Shown: positions 45,631-57,430, counted from the stretch's first letter. The stretch: DNA of 64,000 nt from Diphasiastrum complanatum (GCA_029204225.1 CM055093.1:22313436-22377435); one strand, 5' to 3'. A program made the numbers and translations. Notes: a model not told the origin generated them from the sequence alone.

Positions 45631-45926
45631 CTCATCTAAAGATTGACCATGCTTGAAAGGTAGCATCATGATCTCTGCGTTGTGATGAGCTTTGTTAGGC
45701 TCACTCTCATCCAAGGATTGAGCATGCTTAAAAGGCGCCATCATCATCTATTCACAATCATATAGACTTTTGGGCAAGGTTGGATGAGGATGGGCCTGCC
45801 TCTAGGCCCTAGGGACTTCATCACTCCCCACTCTCATCCAACGATAAAAAGGTGGCATCATGATTTATTCTCATTGGCCCCACTCCTATCCAAGGGTTAA
45901 AAAGGTGGCACCACGATCCATTCACC
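45631..45926 (+). promoter_or_regulatory. Four direct repeats upstream of aminoacylase gene
   Basis: Copies at about 45631-45674, 45704-45755, 45831-45872 and 45882-45926, each with ctc(t)catccaa.gat, aaaaggtggca and atcatgat.tatt. The first two carry an extra gagcatgctt block. The last ends in the ATG region of the gene. They end at the gene and may be promoter elements. The GATAA in copy 3 resembles an I-box, but that is weak evidence. Confidence 0.6.
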
Positions 45927-48900
45927 ATGATACGAGAGAGGCTGCATTGCGAGCTTCTCTTGGCGATGGTGATGGCGATGGCGATGGCGATGGTGGAGAA
46001 GACGAGTAGCTCGCTGCTGCTGCTGCTGCTCTTCGATCTCTTCCTTTCAATTTGTCTGTTCGCAAAGCTGGATGCAAGCGTTGATGCAGATAATGCTGCA
46101 GTAGAGCGTTTCAGATCTTACCTCGTCATTCCATCTGTGCATCCCAATCCGAACTACGCTCCTGCTGTGGAGTTTCTGTTATCTCAAGCCCAGGATATCG
46201 GCCTGGATGCTCAGACGTTCGAGTTTGCTGAGAACAAGCCTGTGCTTGTGCTCACATGGAAAGGGAAGAATCCCTTGCTGCCATCCGTGCTGCTCAACTC
46301 TCACATGGATGTGGTTCCTGCCGAGAAGGAAAAATGGAAGCACGATCCATTTGCGGCTGTGTTGGATGAAAAGGGAGACATCTATGCACGAGGTTCTCAG
46401 GATATGAAATGCGTGGGGATGCAGTACTTGGAAGCCGTGAGGAGGCTGAAGGCCAAGGGTTTTAAGCCTCTTCGCACGCTGCATATCTCTTTTGTGCCGG
46501 AGGAGGAAGTGGGAGGCGTAAATGGAGCAGAAAAATTTGTGCCGTCGGAAGAGTTTAAGGCTTTGAATGTGGCGGTGGTGCTAGATGAGGGCCTGGCTTC
46601 TCCAAACGAAACATATAGGGTTTTCAATGGAGAGAGGTCGCCTTGGTGGTTGGTTATTCGCGCAACTGGTGCACCAGGTCATGGATCCAAGCTGTATGAT
46701 AACAGTGCCTTGGAAAATCTAATAAAGAGCTTGGATTTGATTTCTTCTTACAGAGCTTCACAGTTTGATTTGATTAAAGAAGGGTTGGCTGCTGAGGGTG
46801 AGGTTGTGTCTGTCAATCCTGTCTTCCTGAAGGCGGGGACACCGACTCCAACGGTGAAGATCCATCTACTGGTTATGTTGTTTGTAAAGCTCATGGTCAC
46901 TACCGTCAGTAACAGGGCATAAATTGATAAGTAGGTAGTCATGATGAAATGCCACCAGCCAAAATTGATCAGAAGAACATCCACAGATATCTTACCTAAG
47001 CATCTTAGATATGTGCATAGTTCTTCTTTTCTGTCTTGCAGTTCATTGATGTTCATGGCTTTTGTCGTGCAGGGGTTTGTTATGAATGTGCAGCCATCAG
47101 AAGCGGAGGCAGGATTCGACATACGGTTGCCACCCTTGGCTGATCCCGTGGCTTTTGACAAACTCATTGCAGAGGAATGGGCACCAGCATCACGCAACCT
47201 CAGCTTCACGGTAACCTATTGCCAAAAAGTATCTTTGTTATAGTTTTTCTTTGATTTTTTGTCTTGCAGGCCATTGGCAGTATGATGGTCAGTACATAAA
47301 ACTATTGCACTTTAAACGATATGCCAGCTCATTTGCTTAAAAGAAGTTGATTCAGCTTTTTCTTGATTCGGAGAAAAAAGCTCATCATATCATCAACTTG
47401 TCAGTTAGAGATATGATCATACCTCATATCAGAGATGCTGCTAGACCCAAGGAGGCTTGGGATATATTGAAGAACTTGTATGAGACGGTAAAGCAATCAC
47501 GAATCTTGTTCTTGATTGATAAGCTACACACATTGAAGATGGGTACAGGTGAATCAGGAACAGACTATTTTACTCGGGTAAAAGGTCTGAGAGGTCAACT
47601 TATTGCGGGTGGAGAAAATGTTTAGGATTCAGTTTTAGTATCCATTGTGCTTAATAGTTTACCTTTGGCTTATCAGAACTTTGTGATGATGTTATCGTTA
47701 TGGGGCGAGTCCTTCTTTCGATGAGTTGAATGTCATATTGCTATAGGAAGAAATGAGACGACAAAATATTTTCTACAAAGACAATTTCAATGAACATACA
47801 TTCTTGGCAAAGAAGCAAAAGAGCAAAGTTTCAAGAAGGGTGACAAAGAGAAGAAGAAGAAGAAGAAGCAACAAAATACGGGGGGAGAATCAATCAAATC
47901 GATCATAAGATGAAACGAAAGTAGTTTGAAAGAAAAACTGTTTTGTTTGCGACAAATTTGGGCATTATGCAAGGGAGTGCTGGCACAACAAGTTTAAGAA
48001 GAAGCAAGATCAAAATTTTGCTGAAGAAGAAGAAGCATTCAATGCAAAATTAAGTGCTTTGGATTTGAAGACTACGAGTTGTTTTTAGCATCGACATCTT
48101 TTGGTGGCTTCTTGAAGGAAGAAGAGTGTTGGTTTATTGATTCAGGAGCTTCGAAGCATATGACACCTAGGTAGGAGGGGTTGTTTAATTTTCAAAAAGA
48201 TGATGGATCAAATGTGAAGTTAAAAGACAACTACACATATGATATAAAGGGATTTGGAAAAGTACAAGTTCAACTATCTTCAGAGAAGATGGGAGACATA
48301 AAGGATGTGCTTTATGTACCAGGAATCAAGAAAAACTTACTCTCAGTATCAGCTATTGCGAAGCAACACATGGTGGTGCAGTTTGATGAAGAGCGGTGTC
48401 TCATCAAGAGGATGGCTAACAAAACTGGCTCCCCGAACTACATGCAAGATCTGTTGCAAGGAGTTACTGACAGAAGGCAGTTCGTAAGATTTGTCTTTAG
48501 ATTGGCCGAAAACCCTGATTGTTTGGCTGTAAGTTAGTTACTATTGAATAACAACTTGATTTTTTGCCAAAAAAGATGAAAAAAAATAGCTTATAAACAA
48601 TGGTGAATAGCTTGATTTTCTATTTGAAATCGAGTAGGAGCTACAGTTGAAGTAGGTCGCCCTAGTCTGAGGATACTTCCTGCCAAATTTCAGGTCAAAC
48701 GGACAGAAACCCAAAAAGTTATACAACTTCAACTGCAACAGCCCTAAAAAACGTTCAAAAATTGATTTTTTGCGATATTTTTCCAACCATGGCTCCAAAT
48801 CGGGTGAAGCTGGCTGAGGGCACCCTAATGCTGTCCCGTGCTATTCTCTCTCTAGAACGAGGCTCTGATACCAATGTAAGAGACCTAGACACCATAGCAG

Positions 48901-50958
48901 GGCTAACACTAATTGATTCACCTAGCCTTGCCAACTCCCTATATGGAGTAAGCCCCTCCTACCCCAGTGTGAGGACTGATAGCATGCATGTTGCCAAGTG
49001 TCGGCCTCGTGACTCTGATGTGGCTGACTGCATGTCGGTGCCAGACAGAGGCCCCTCCTGTTGACAGGTTCCCTAAGTTCTGTTAGGCTGTGGTGCGGCC
49101 CGTGGGTCTCTGGCCCGTTGTGGGCCCGTACTAGTGCATGCTACTCACACTATCTTGCCCTGGTGGGCGTGTGCACTGAACACGTCCCTGACTATGGTGT
49201 CTGATCTCCAGTGTCCTTTAGGGTTCAGCTTTGGCTACAGGCTCGTAACAATATGTGGATGTTGATTGGGTTGGAGATGCGGAAGACTAAAGATCTACTA
49301 CAGGTTATGTTTTTAGTCTTGGTTCTGGTGCTATCTCTTGGAGTTCAAAGAGGTAGCATACTATTGCGTTATCATCTATAGAGGCAGAATATCGAGCTAC
49401 TATGAGTGCGGCAAGTGAAGCAATATGGTTATGAAGGATTCTGCATGATCTCTATATGGTACAAGATACACCTACGGTACTTCAGTGGGACAATCAGAAT
49501 TGTATTAAATTGGCGAAAGATCCAGTTTTTCACAACAGTACAAAGCACATTGAAGTACAACAACACTTCATCTGAGAGAAGATTCAGAGTGGTGAAGTGG
49601 AGCTTATCTATTGTTCTACGGAAGAGCAAGTTGCAGATATTTTTACCAAAGGACTTAGCAAAGAAAAATTTCAGAAGTTTAGAAAACTTCTAGGAGTAAT
49701 AGATAACAAAGTAAACATTAAGAGAGAGTGTTAGGAATTGATGTTTATTTGATACCCCTTAGTGTTAGTTTGGCCATGCGTGTGTGATATTATAGGGGCC
49801 ATTGCTATTTTTAGCAATTTGTTTTACAAGGGTCATTATTCTTTTTGGTAAGTCGGTTTTTAGTCATGCATGGAGGCGCTCTACTACTAGAATAGGATTT
49901 GATTTCACCACTTAGAAATACATCTCTACCCAATATAGGTAGTAATAATAGCAATTAGCTTTTTCTCTTTAGCTATTTGCTTTATGCTTTTAGCTTTTCA
50001 CATAAGATTAGAGAAAGTATATATGTAGGCTGGCGCCCCACCACAATTCCATTCTAGTGTGTTTGACCTTTGCTCGATTCTTCTACAATCTATGTTCTCT
50101 TTACTCTATATGCTTGGTTTGTGTGAGTGCTAATAGGACTAGTAAACTCCATCTAGAATTTGTATAACAAATTCTGACATGAATGTGCCAAGAAGCGACA
50201 CAACAAAAATGCTTAGAACTAATTCATCCGAGATTTATTTACTAGAAAGAAATAGGTTACTCTTATTCACATCTATGTGAAACTTATGATCATTTGGACA
50301 AGTAGAGCTGAGAAAATAAAATGCCTTTTTCCATGTCCATTGTGATCTTGTAGGTTTGATTCAGGTTTTTAGTGAGCTTACATTTTTGCCCTGCATGCAT
50401 GCGTTTGATTTTTGTGCTCATGAGTTTTTTGATGTGAACAGTTTAAACAGAAGGTAACTGTTCGTAACAAGAAAGGACTTCCTTGCTTAACGGCTACAGA
50501 TAGTTCAAATCCTTGGTGGCTATTGCTCAAAGATTCCATTACAAAAGCTGGAGGAAGCATTGGTCAACCTGAGATCTTTCTAGCTGCCACAGATGCTCGC
50601 TTTGTTCGAGATGAAGGCATTCCAGCATTTGGCTTTTCACCAATGGCTAACACCCCAATTTTACTTCATGATCACAATGAGGTCTGGGGAAAAATCTCTG
50701 CTAGCTGTTTTTCAGATGTTATATTGTTGTAGCTTGCTCATTCTTTTTCGGATGTATTACTTGGTGCTCTTAAGCTCTTTTTTGCCTAATTATGTTGTTT
50801 TTCTCTTCTCGTGATATTTTTTCCCCTGCTTTTGGCAGTTTTTAAATGTGAGGGAATATTTGAAAGGCATTGATGTCTATTGTGAAATTATTGAGACTTT
50901 TTCCAGTTATGGAGGACCTGACGACCAGAGCAAAACATCATCCCATACTGAGTTATGA
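45927..50958 (+). CDS. ACY1: Aminoacylase-1-like M20 metallopeptidase, four exons
   Basis: Aminoacylase-1 hydrolyses N-acyl-L-amino acids to free amino acids with two zinc ions. Exons: 45927-46853, 47073-47210, 50442-50681, 50839-50958; all introns are phase 0 with GT..AG. The product is 474 residues from 45927, or 461 from the next ATG (45966), which I think equally likely because the first ATG lies in an upstream repeat. Residues 27-46 are hydrophobic ([20 protein letters not shown]), a signal peptide or anchor. M20 motifs: SHMDVVP (H126, D128), ARGSQDMK (D159), VPEEEVGG (E192-194), VVLDEG (D220), GAPGHGS (H252), [16 protein letters not shown] (H431, H433). No stop or frameshift in the exons. 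Intron 2 holds nested retroelements. The family assignment is firm; the substrate is inferred. Confidence 0.93.
47347..48537 (+). pseudogene. Copia gag and protease in intron 2
   Basis: Gag: [60 protein letters not shown], with a TAG at 47623, then frames to the intact zinc knuckle [16 protein letters not shown] (about 47938-47985). Protease: [15 protein letters not shown] at 48128 keeps the active-site DSGA, followed by a TAG and then [40 protein letters not shown] to about 48440. Frameshifts and stops prevent a full product. Confidence 0.85.
48540..49250 (-). mobile_element. Nested LTR with primer site and leader, minus strand
   Basis: On the minus strand an LTR runs 49250-48875 (TGTTACGAGCC ... 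CTCTTACA, 376 bases). It is followed by a two-base gap and a primer site TGGTATCAGAGCC (48873-48861), then leader sequence to about 48540. It interrupts the copia element between protease and RNase H. Only the 5' end of the nested element is present. Confidence 0.75.
49255..49725 (+). pseudogene. Copia RNase H and C-terminus in intron 2
   Basis: Across two frames: [54 protein letters not shown], then [60 protein letters not shown] and RKLLGVI. These are the standard copia RNase H and tail. Stops at 49286, 49430 and 49577 break it. Confidence 0.88.
49729..50169 (+). repeat. 3' LTR of the intronic copia element
   Basis: About 441 bases from tgttaggaattgatg, directly after the purine-rich attaagagagag tract, to gtataaca at about 50169. 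It contains a probable TATA (gaaagtatatatgtaggctgg, about 50012). It lies 270 bases before exon 3. Confidence 0.75.
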
Positions 50959-52859
50959 GTTTATTCAGGTTGGGATGTAGAAGAATCAATTCTGGTTGCT
51001 TATAGAATATGCAATTGTAAAGCTGTTTGGAAAACAGTCTGTTTATGAGATCCAAGGTACTTCAGTAAATGAGAATGCCCAGCACACATGTAGCTTAATC
51101 GCCTGGTGTTTCTGAGTTTTTGCCCTAAGATGTTCAAAGGTGATGAACAAACTTGGAATCATCTGTGAAAAGCTGCACTTTCCAGAGAGGTCTGTGATGG
51201 AATGTATGCTGCTGTTGTACAGAAAGAATTTACTTATGTAGGTACGAGGTGCATAAGAGAAGCTGCCAATTGAACTCAGTGCTGCAGGGTGTATTGTGTG
51301 AATAAGTTCAAATTTTAGTTTGAAATTCACAATTTACAATGTTCTCAGTGCTCGAGTCTGTGTTTTAATTGGTACAAAAGAGTTAAGCTGTCAATTATGG
51401 GGCTTACATGGGTGTGCTGAAATTAGAGGGTCATGTGAAGCCATGCTGTCAATATGCACATGGTTAAATATATCAAAGCACACTACGTTAGGCATGCAAC
51501 TTTCATGAGTGTAGTGACAGGTCCAGTTGGGTAAAAAACCGGGAACCTCGTATTTTGTGGGCTTTTTTGAAAACATTATTAATATGCTATATATCTAGCA
51601 TCAGTTATATGTGTGGTGAATATGCTATCATCCAAAATATGTTGTACCAATTATATATAGAAATAAAAGATCAGCGAGCATGTTTTGCTCAGCAAGCTGA
51701 TTGAAACATATCCTCATGGTAGCTGACTAGAATCAGCATGAATTTCTGACTTGGACATCTAGAGTGAGCTGGTGTCAAAGAAAGAATTTGATTGTGTTCA
51801 CAGAAGCTGCATCATTTTTCTTCTTCCAATGTGATAAAAGTCTTGTGAACAGGTGGTACAGTGCAGGTTTGTTACATATATTTTGTAACCATAGTGCACT
51901 TTTATTAGAATGAAGTTTATCCAATAAAAAAGTTTTTCCTGTACAAATTCTTTACCAGGAATAAATAAAGGAACAATCTTGTTACGTCTCCTTCAAAATA
52001 GCATCAACGATTGCCTTATTTCAACCTTAAACCACTTGTGAACATGTCAATTGCAAAATAATCGAGTTGGACTAGCTTCATCTAAAAAGAGTTCAATGAT
52101 ACCACGAAGTGCAGCAACATTTCCTCAAACTCGATGTTGACAGGATTGATTGTTGATTTACATGCATCTCCTTTAAATGAAGGTGCCAAAATTCAATAGT
52201 TCCATGTTACCATCAGGTGTTGAACATAAATTGTGCAACAGACACGTCTGCAAGTTCCGTAAAACGAAGTTGCCACGTTCATGATGATAGCAACAAGGAG
52301 TGACTTGAGCATTCACCACCAATTCTTCCTCACTTCCTGGGCACTTCGGCAGCATGCAATTTTCAGCAGGTTAGCACCATGGCACCATAAGCTACCGGAG
52401 ATCTTCCAGGCCTGGTGTGAAGCTTGTGCCAACTTCCACGTTCTGGCAAACAGTGTGGAAATCGATTGATAGTAAGCCCAAGTGAGGAGTTATGAGTAAT
52501 GACTTGTTGGCAGTTTCGAAAGTTCTATCTCGCTTAGCAGCACAGTGCAATCCTTCATGGAAAGAGTGGTTATCGACTCCTTATGTCAAAAGTTTCAGAT
52601 GACTCCACACCGAAGCTGCAGACCATTGTCATGGTTTCTAAGAGCTAGACAATGGATCTTCATCATCATGCTTCTTGGGTAGGGATAGTTTCCTGATGCC
52701 ACTATGCAATTTATGCATTGGGTTGAAAAACAGATGCATCACTCACCAAACTAATTTGCATACAATCAGAAAAAACCATCATGTGAACCAAAACAAACTG
52801 TAAGCAGTAGCATTCTCAGCTGGCATAGGACATAGCATTCTTTCATGTGAGAAGCTTAA
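50959..52859 (+). other. 3' UTR and downstream flank of aminoacylase gene
   Basis: No further coding exon is seen. Possible poly(A) signals (aataaa) are at about 51662 and 51960. Short open frames on both strands show no family likeness. Confidence 0.45.
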
Positions 52860-53165
52860 TAGAAGGCTCTCATAGGAAGTAGCATTATTTCATGAGATGC
52901 TTAAAGTTAATTTCAATGTGGAATCGAGTATGAAACAAAATTGTAAAAGGGATCTACTTAGTGTGAGCTAAGGGCTTATTAGAACCATGTGAAATATTGT
53001 GGATCGTAAATGTGCCTTAAATTGAGGGTTACAAATTTCATAGAAGGCTTGCATAGGAAGTGGCATTTATTCATGATGCTTAAAAATATGATTCCAATGT
53101 GAAATTAATAATACAACAAAGTTGTGAAAATGACCTACTTACTGCGCCCTAAAGGCTTAAGATTA
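52860..53165. repeat. Two diverged ~125-bp direct repeats
   Basis: agaaggct(c/t).cataggaagt.gcatt.atttcatga to acctactta.tg occurs at about 52861-52985 and again at 53041-53165 with roughly 20% change. It is non-coding. Confidence 0.75.
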
Positions 53166-53188
53166 AAAGATTAAGAGGCTAGTTATGC

Positions 53189-53302
53189 CATTCATAGCAC
53201 AAAACCAACGGGGTTGGCTCAACTGGTTAGCTTGGCATCCAAAGTTTCTTTGGTCTCAGGTTCGAGCCTCCCCTTGGAAACCAAGAAGCATTCATAGCAC
53301 AA
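53189..53302 (+). mobile_element. tRNA-derived mini-SINE with 14-bp target duplications
   Basis: cattcatagcacaa occurs exactly at 53189-53202 and 53289-53302. Between them lie 86 bases with a polymerase III A box (tggctcaactgg, 53215-53226) and B box (ggttcgagcc, 53260-53269) spaced as in a tRNA. The ends gggg and cccc can pair like an acceptor stem. Perfect duplications show a fairly recent retrotransposition. It is shorter than most plant SINEs, so it is a tRNA retropseudogene or a 3'-truncated SINE. Confidence 0.85.
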
Positions 53303-53719
53303 GGGCTCAGTTGCTTACTTTGAACACGAAATCTTTTGAAAGAGGAAATGGTAGAGAGACCTGTTTTTTAAAAGCTTTTACGAGTTTTTGGTAATTCACC
53401 TTAATTTTGAATCTTACTTAAATTTTATAATTAATTGATTATTTTTAAGATGTTACATTTTGCGAATGTTTTAAATTTGAAAAGTGTTCTAAAATTTTTG
53501 TATTCAAACAAAAATTACAAATTTTTTTATCTATGCAATTTGTTGCGATGAATAGTAATTGTGTAAATATAAAAACTTGAAAAATACATAGTTACTTTTT
53601 TTTTTCAAAAATATGCAATTTAAAAGATTTTAGTAATTTTTTGAAAGCTTGTTTGCAATTTAATATTAAGATTCAACTCAAGATCATTCAAAATGAGAGA
53701 TGGAAGTAAGAACTATTTT
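53303..53719. other. A+T-rich spacer
   Basis: No gene, RNA or repeat is recognised; T-rich runs. Confidence 0.4.
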
Positions 53720-53940
53720 AAGATTTCTTCTCTAAGCTATCTAATATGATAGATATGTTTTTTTACAAATGTTGACTTAAACTAATTAAATCTAAAAAAT
53801 CAAGAAAACTTTAACTTTAAGAGTATCTAGTGTACCAAAAATCAGCAAGCACTCTAAATTAGGTAATTTTTTGAGAAAATTATAGGCATGAAGATATATT
53901 TATGCCATTTTATGAATTTTTAAGATATACGTTTGTGAAG
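53720..53940. repeat. Inverted-repeat partner of 18736-19112
   Basis: The reverse complement of the 18.7-19.1-kb repeat, without its 170-base middle block; contains atctaaaaaatcaagaaaac and accaaaaatcagcaagcac. Confidence 0.75.
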
Positions 53941-55151
53941 CTCCATTAAATGAGAAGCTAACACCAAGGCATTATCTATAATCTTGAATTTATTAGAGCA
54001 TTGGAACATTTAAAATTCTAAAGAGATTTTTCAAGTAGCAAAATCAAAATGTCTTAGAAATAGAACCCAAGCAAAATTCAAATTTTGTTACAGACTTTCT
54101 TGACCTTCAACTAGTTCCATGAGCTATATCAGAAAAATAGTACAATTTCTAACTAAATGGACCTCTCCACTGCATACCAGATAATCAATGAAATAATTAT
54201 TGTTTCACATATTCACATTCTTTTAACAAGTTAGCTCCTAAAATTCATAGAAATATGTGATGCTTCTATGTATGACATCTCAAAATTACATGAAATGGAA
54301 TAATTTTTTTCAATTTTTCATAGCTTATATGGCATTTGTGGATATTGTTGAAGCAAACTATAGTTAACATTATAACTTGTGCGTGCATTGTAAATATTTC
54401 AAAATCTATTACTCACTTTAGCTTCCACCAAAATAATTAGTGACATATTATCAATATATGACTTTTGTAATCATGAAAGTTTAGAACATAACTTTTTACA
54501 AGAGAGAAATTTTTCTTGTAGCATATTTGACATTTTCCATGGAATCAACAATTTGAACTTCGTATTGCATCGTACACTAATGACATGTTATGTGACTTGC
54601 TTTGTTACGTTAATGATAACAAATATGTTGTATAGTTGTTGCTTTATAATCAATAGATTTTTTCTTCTAAAAATTAGTTCATATAAGCTTTTGTTTTCAT
54701 TATAAATATTTTTGCGACATTGATTGACACATGATAAATGTTTTAATCTTATTGTCTCCAATAGAACTTGCTAATAGCAGTATCTACTTTTAGAAATTGC
54801 TAACTCATGAAGCTCATCTTGAAAAATGAACATCCAAGTTAGATCTACCCAAGTTTGACGGATTCTTTTTAGCCACAATCTTTGAAAATAAGTCACAACT
54901 CTATGCTTTGGAGGTTTAAACAGATACTATGCACTTTGTGTAACAAGTTCATGGATTTGCATAACCCTGTAAAAGATTATAGATATGTGTCTCAAATTCA
55001 ATGCAGGCTTGAATTTTCTTAGGGTCTTGTTACTATAGAACATAGAACAAGAAATGTCTTTGTGAAATTGCTTATACCAAAAAGTGAAAGTCTATTTAAA
55101 GCCAAACTGACACAAACAAATAGTGCACCTACAATTTTCTTGAAATTCTTA
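53941..55151. other. A+T-rich DNA without recognised features
   Basis: About 1.2 kb, strongly A+T-rich, with no open frame of note. It stops sharply at the gypsy gag fragment at about 55152. Confidence 0.45.
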
Positions 55152-55158
55152 TAAGATA

Positions 55159-55800
55159 GACTGGTCAAATTTGAAAAAATCCTTCATCAAGCGTTTTAAG
55201 CCCTTTCGTTTGATAGAGAGTCTTTTTGTCAGATTGAGTAACATCAAAATGGCAAACGATGAACGCTTACAAGACTATATTGAGCGATTCAAGCGCCTCA
55301 AAAGTCAAGTACAAGAACAACCTACCGAATAGATGCTCATCATCTGGTTTTTAGTCGGCCTTCCAAGATGGATTAGATGAGAGCTTCGATCTAATGATGA
55401 ATATACGAGCCTAAAGTTAGCTATGTCTGATGCCAGCAAGGAAGAAGATGAGGGATCCGACGTTGACAAACCTAGGAAACGAGAATGACATCGTGCTGCT
55501 ATCCATGAATCGAAGCCAATCGAGGATATCCGAGTAACCTTTGGAAACAACAGACGGAGTTGCTAAATCAGCAACACCAACTACAAATGGAGAAACTCAC
55601 TAAGGAGTTTCGTGACACATTGACGTCTATCCAAAGTAGTATGCTTGGTCAACCAATAGGTACCTTATAGACGAAAACCCATCTGGTGCCCACACTGCCG
55701 GGTTACGCATCATGCTGATACTTGCCCTTCATGTCAGTCTATCCAAGCACATGCCATCCAACGATATGAAGAACAACTGTCACAATCTCCCAGAAGTTAG
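55159..55800 (+). pseudogene. Ty3/gypsy gag fragment (copy 2)
   Basis: Begins inside the gag domain at DWSNLKKSFIKRFKPFRL and follows copy 1 (14660-14100, minus) closely: LSNIKMANDERLQDYIERFK, the same TAG after QEQPTE, MLIIWFLVGLPRWIR, LKLAMSDASKEEDEGSDVDK. An extra stop and frameshifts follow. The first zinc knuckle is intact here (CPHCRVTHHADTC, about 55695-55735). At about 55800 it jumps to sequence equivalent to 11945 (minus), so knuckles two and three and all of pol are missing. Confidence 0.85.
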
Positions 55801-56290
55801 TACTTGCCAAGAAACGAAAAGTGAAACCATCCATGACAGATGCAAGTAAAAAAGAAGAAAAAGAGACACACGGGAAGCACTCAAGCAGGCAAGGTTGTCA
55901 AGCTGCTGGAAGCTCTCCAATTTTGAAGATGTCAACCATTTGCGGCAATAAGCCATTTTAGCTCAATTGCGGCAATTTGTGGACAACAGTTTTGTGGTAA
56001 AGACTCGCAGCTATAAGCACTTGGTTTTACGCAAGGGAACGAGGATCTACACTTTTCCAAGCCCGACGATCGAAGATTTGAATGCGGAAGCGGAGCGACA
56101 TCATTCAATATGAGTTGCAATGGGTCCTGCAACACATTAGGGGTGGGATGATGTTGGCTGATTCTAACGAATCCCCAAGATACTCGGCTAGAGCTACCCA
56201 AGAGCACCTCTCACCTTAGACCGAGGAGGTCTCTGAGAAGATGAGATGAACGAAGACTGAGAGCCTATGAATACTAGTTAATACTGTCAA
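55800..56290 (+). pseudogene. Gypsy tail region (copy 2)
   Basis: Counterpart of 11945-11440 (minus): LAKKRKVKPSMTDASKKEEK, a frame change, then SDIIQYELQWVLQHIRGGMM and LADSNESPRYSARATQEHLS. It ends near 56290 with only about 15 bases of the LTR-like repeat before ORF1-type sequence begins. Confidence 0.7.
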
Positions 56291-56369
56291 GTAGAAACTG
56301 TGTAAGCCTCATGACATATTTTTTAGGATGCTCATTATCGAATGGATTTTGGACCTGCGCATTAGAAAT

Positions 56370-57260
56370 CCAACAGGATGGGGTAGGGGATGCGGTGAAG
56401 ATCATCGACTTTTGGCTTCTAGTGCACGATCGTGTCTTTGGGAGGTGGTTGGGAGGTGATTGGATGCCTAGATACTCTAGGTGGCTATGGCAAGGGCGTA
56501 AGAAGACCACCGCAGGTAATCATGGTCAAACGTTTGAAGGCAGCTTCCATTATGGTTATCATAACCATGATCAACTTGGATATGCAGAGTGGACGATGGG
56601 AGCTCACGAGGATGGTGGCAAATAGGAATTCTATCGCCTCTCGGAGGTTAGGATTTTTGATTTGTGAGATCAGATATCCGTCATTGGTCTTTATTTTGAC
56701 GTCATCTCGGTCAGGGAGGAAAAATGCAAAGATGTTGTATTTGGTGAGGGCACGTGTTTGCGGTAGGTGCATGGTGTGGAGAAGACTGAGCACCAAGGAA
56801 ACCGGCTTTGGATCAAGGGGGATGTCATAATCCTATCCCTTGTGGGTGATTGAGAAATGGTCGGTGTCAAAGGTAGCAAAGGCCCTCTAGACCACAACAT
56901 TGTCCTGTGTGAGGGGTGGGTACCTGCATGTTGGCTAGGCCTATAGTAGTCAGAATTGCAAGATAGCCATCAGTGCCTTTGCATGGTAAGCATCGGCAAG
57001 ATCAAGTATTGGGATGGGGCACGTACAGAAGGGAATCGACGGGTGGATTGAGGAGATGTTTCTCCCTCCTCTATGCTAGGGGAAGTGGATGTGGTTGGGG
57101 ATGAGAATCCCGTCTGTTGAGAAGAAGACAGCGAGGTCCTCATTCGGGAGGAAGATGTTGGGCTGGATGAAGGACTCTGATGGGCAGGTGAGGCTGCACT
57201 CCTTGTGACCCTTACACGTTGGCCAAGGGGAGCGGAGGTGCCCGAAAGTCGAACTCTGAG
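56370..57260 (-). pseudogene. gag-like ORF of unknown family (copy 3)
   Basis: Minus-strand pieces: VRVTRSAASPAHQSPSSSPT, SQQTGFSSPTTSTSPSIEEG (57230-57060), TIGLANMQV..., then DRDDVKIKTNDGYLISQIKN, NLREAIEFLFATILVSSHRP and ISKLIMVMITIMEAAFKRLT (56740-56500). Frameshifts separate them. Sequence is slightly better preserved than copy 2. The N-terminus is Ser/Thr/Pro-rich, and the rest is globular and unrecognised. Confidence 0.55.
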
Positions 57261-57417
57261 CGCGAGTAATGGAAAACGATGGGGGATGATGGCAAGAGCC
57301 TGCTGGTCAGTCGACGAGTAAAGTGGGGTCTTTGGTAGTGAAAAATCGAGAGGTTCGCGAGTAATAATATCTGTCGGCAAGTAATAGGCGAGTAATAATC
57401 CTGATTACTCGCACTTA

Positions 57418-57430
57418 TTTATAGGCATGG
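57418..57430 (-). promoter_or_regulatory. TATA box of copy 3
   Basis: tataaataag on the minus strand, in the same setting as 9214-9223, followed by the perfect inverted repeat gcgagtaat...attactcgc (57383-57407). Confidence 0.6.

Larger units (their letters stand above)
47340..50169 (+). mobile_element. Copia element in aminoacylase intron 2, 5' truncated
   Basis: Same strand as the gene. Gag lacks its first about 60 residues and has no 5' LTR. Order: gag 47347-47990, protease 48120-48400, an inserted LTR plus leader 48540-49250, then RNase H 49255-49710 and 3' LTR 49729-50169. Integrase and reverse transcriptase are missing, lost around the nested insertion. Confidence 0.8.
47211..50441 (+). 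other. Intron 2 of the aminoacylase gene, 3.2 kb
   Basis: Donor gtaacc at 47211, acceptor gtgaacag at 50441. About 2.8 kb of it is retroelement DNA (47340-50169). The other two introns are 219 and 157 bases, so this one was probably short before the insertion. Confidence 0.9.

Noticed and set aside
46179-46627. Minus-strand frames over aminoacylase exon 1
   Set aside because: Shadows of the real exon, which has all M20 motifs on the plus strand.
53203-53288. Functional tRNA gene
   Set aside because: A and B boxes are present but the arms do not pair fully and the unit has retrotransposition target duplications.
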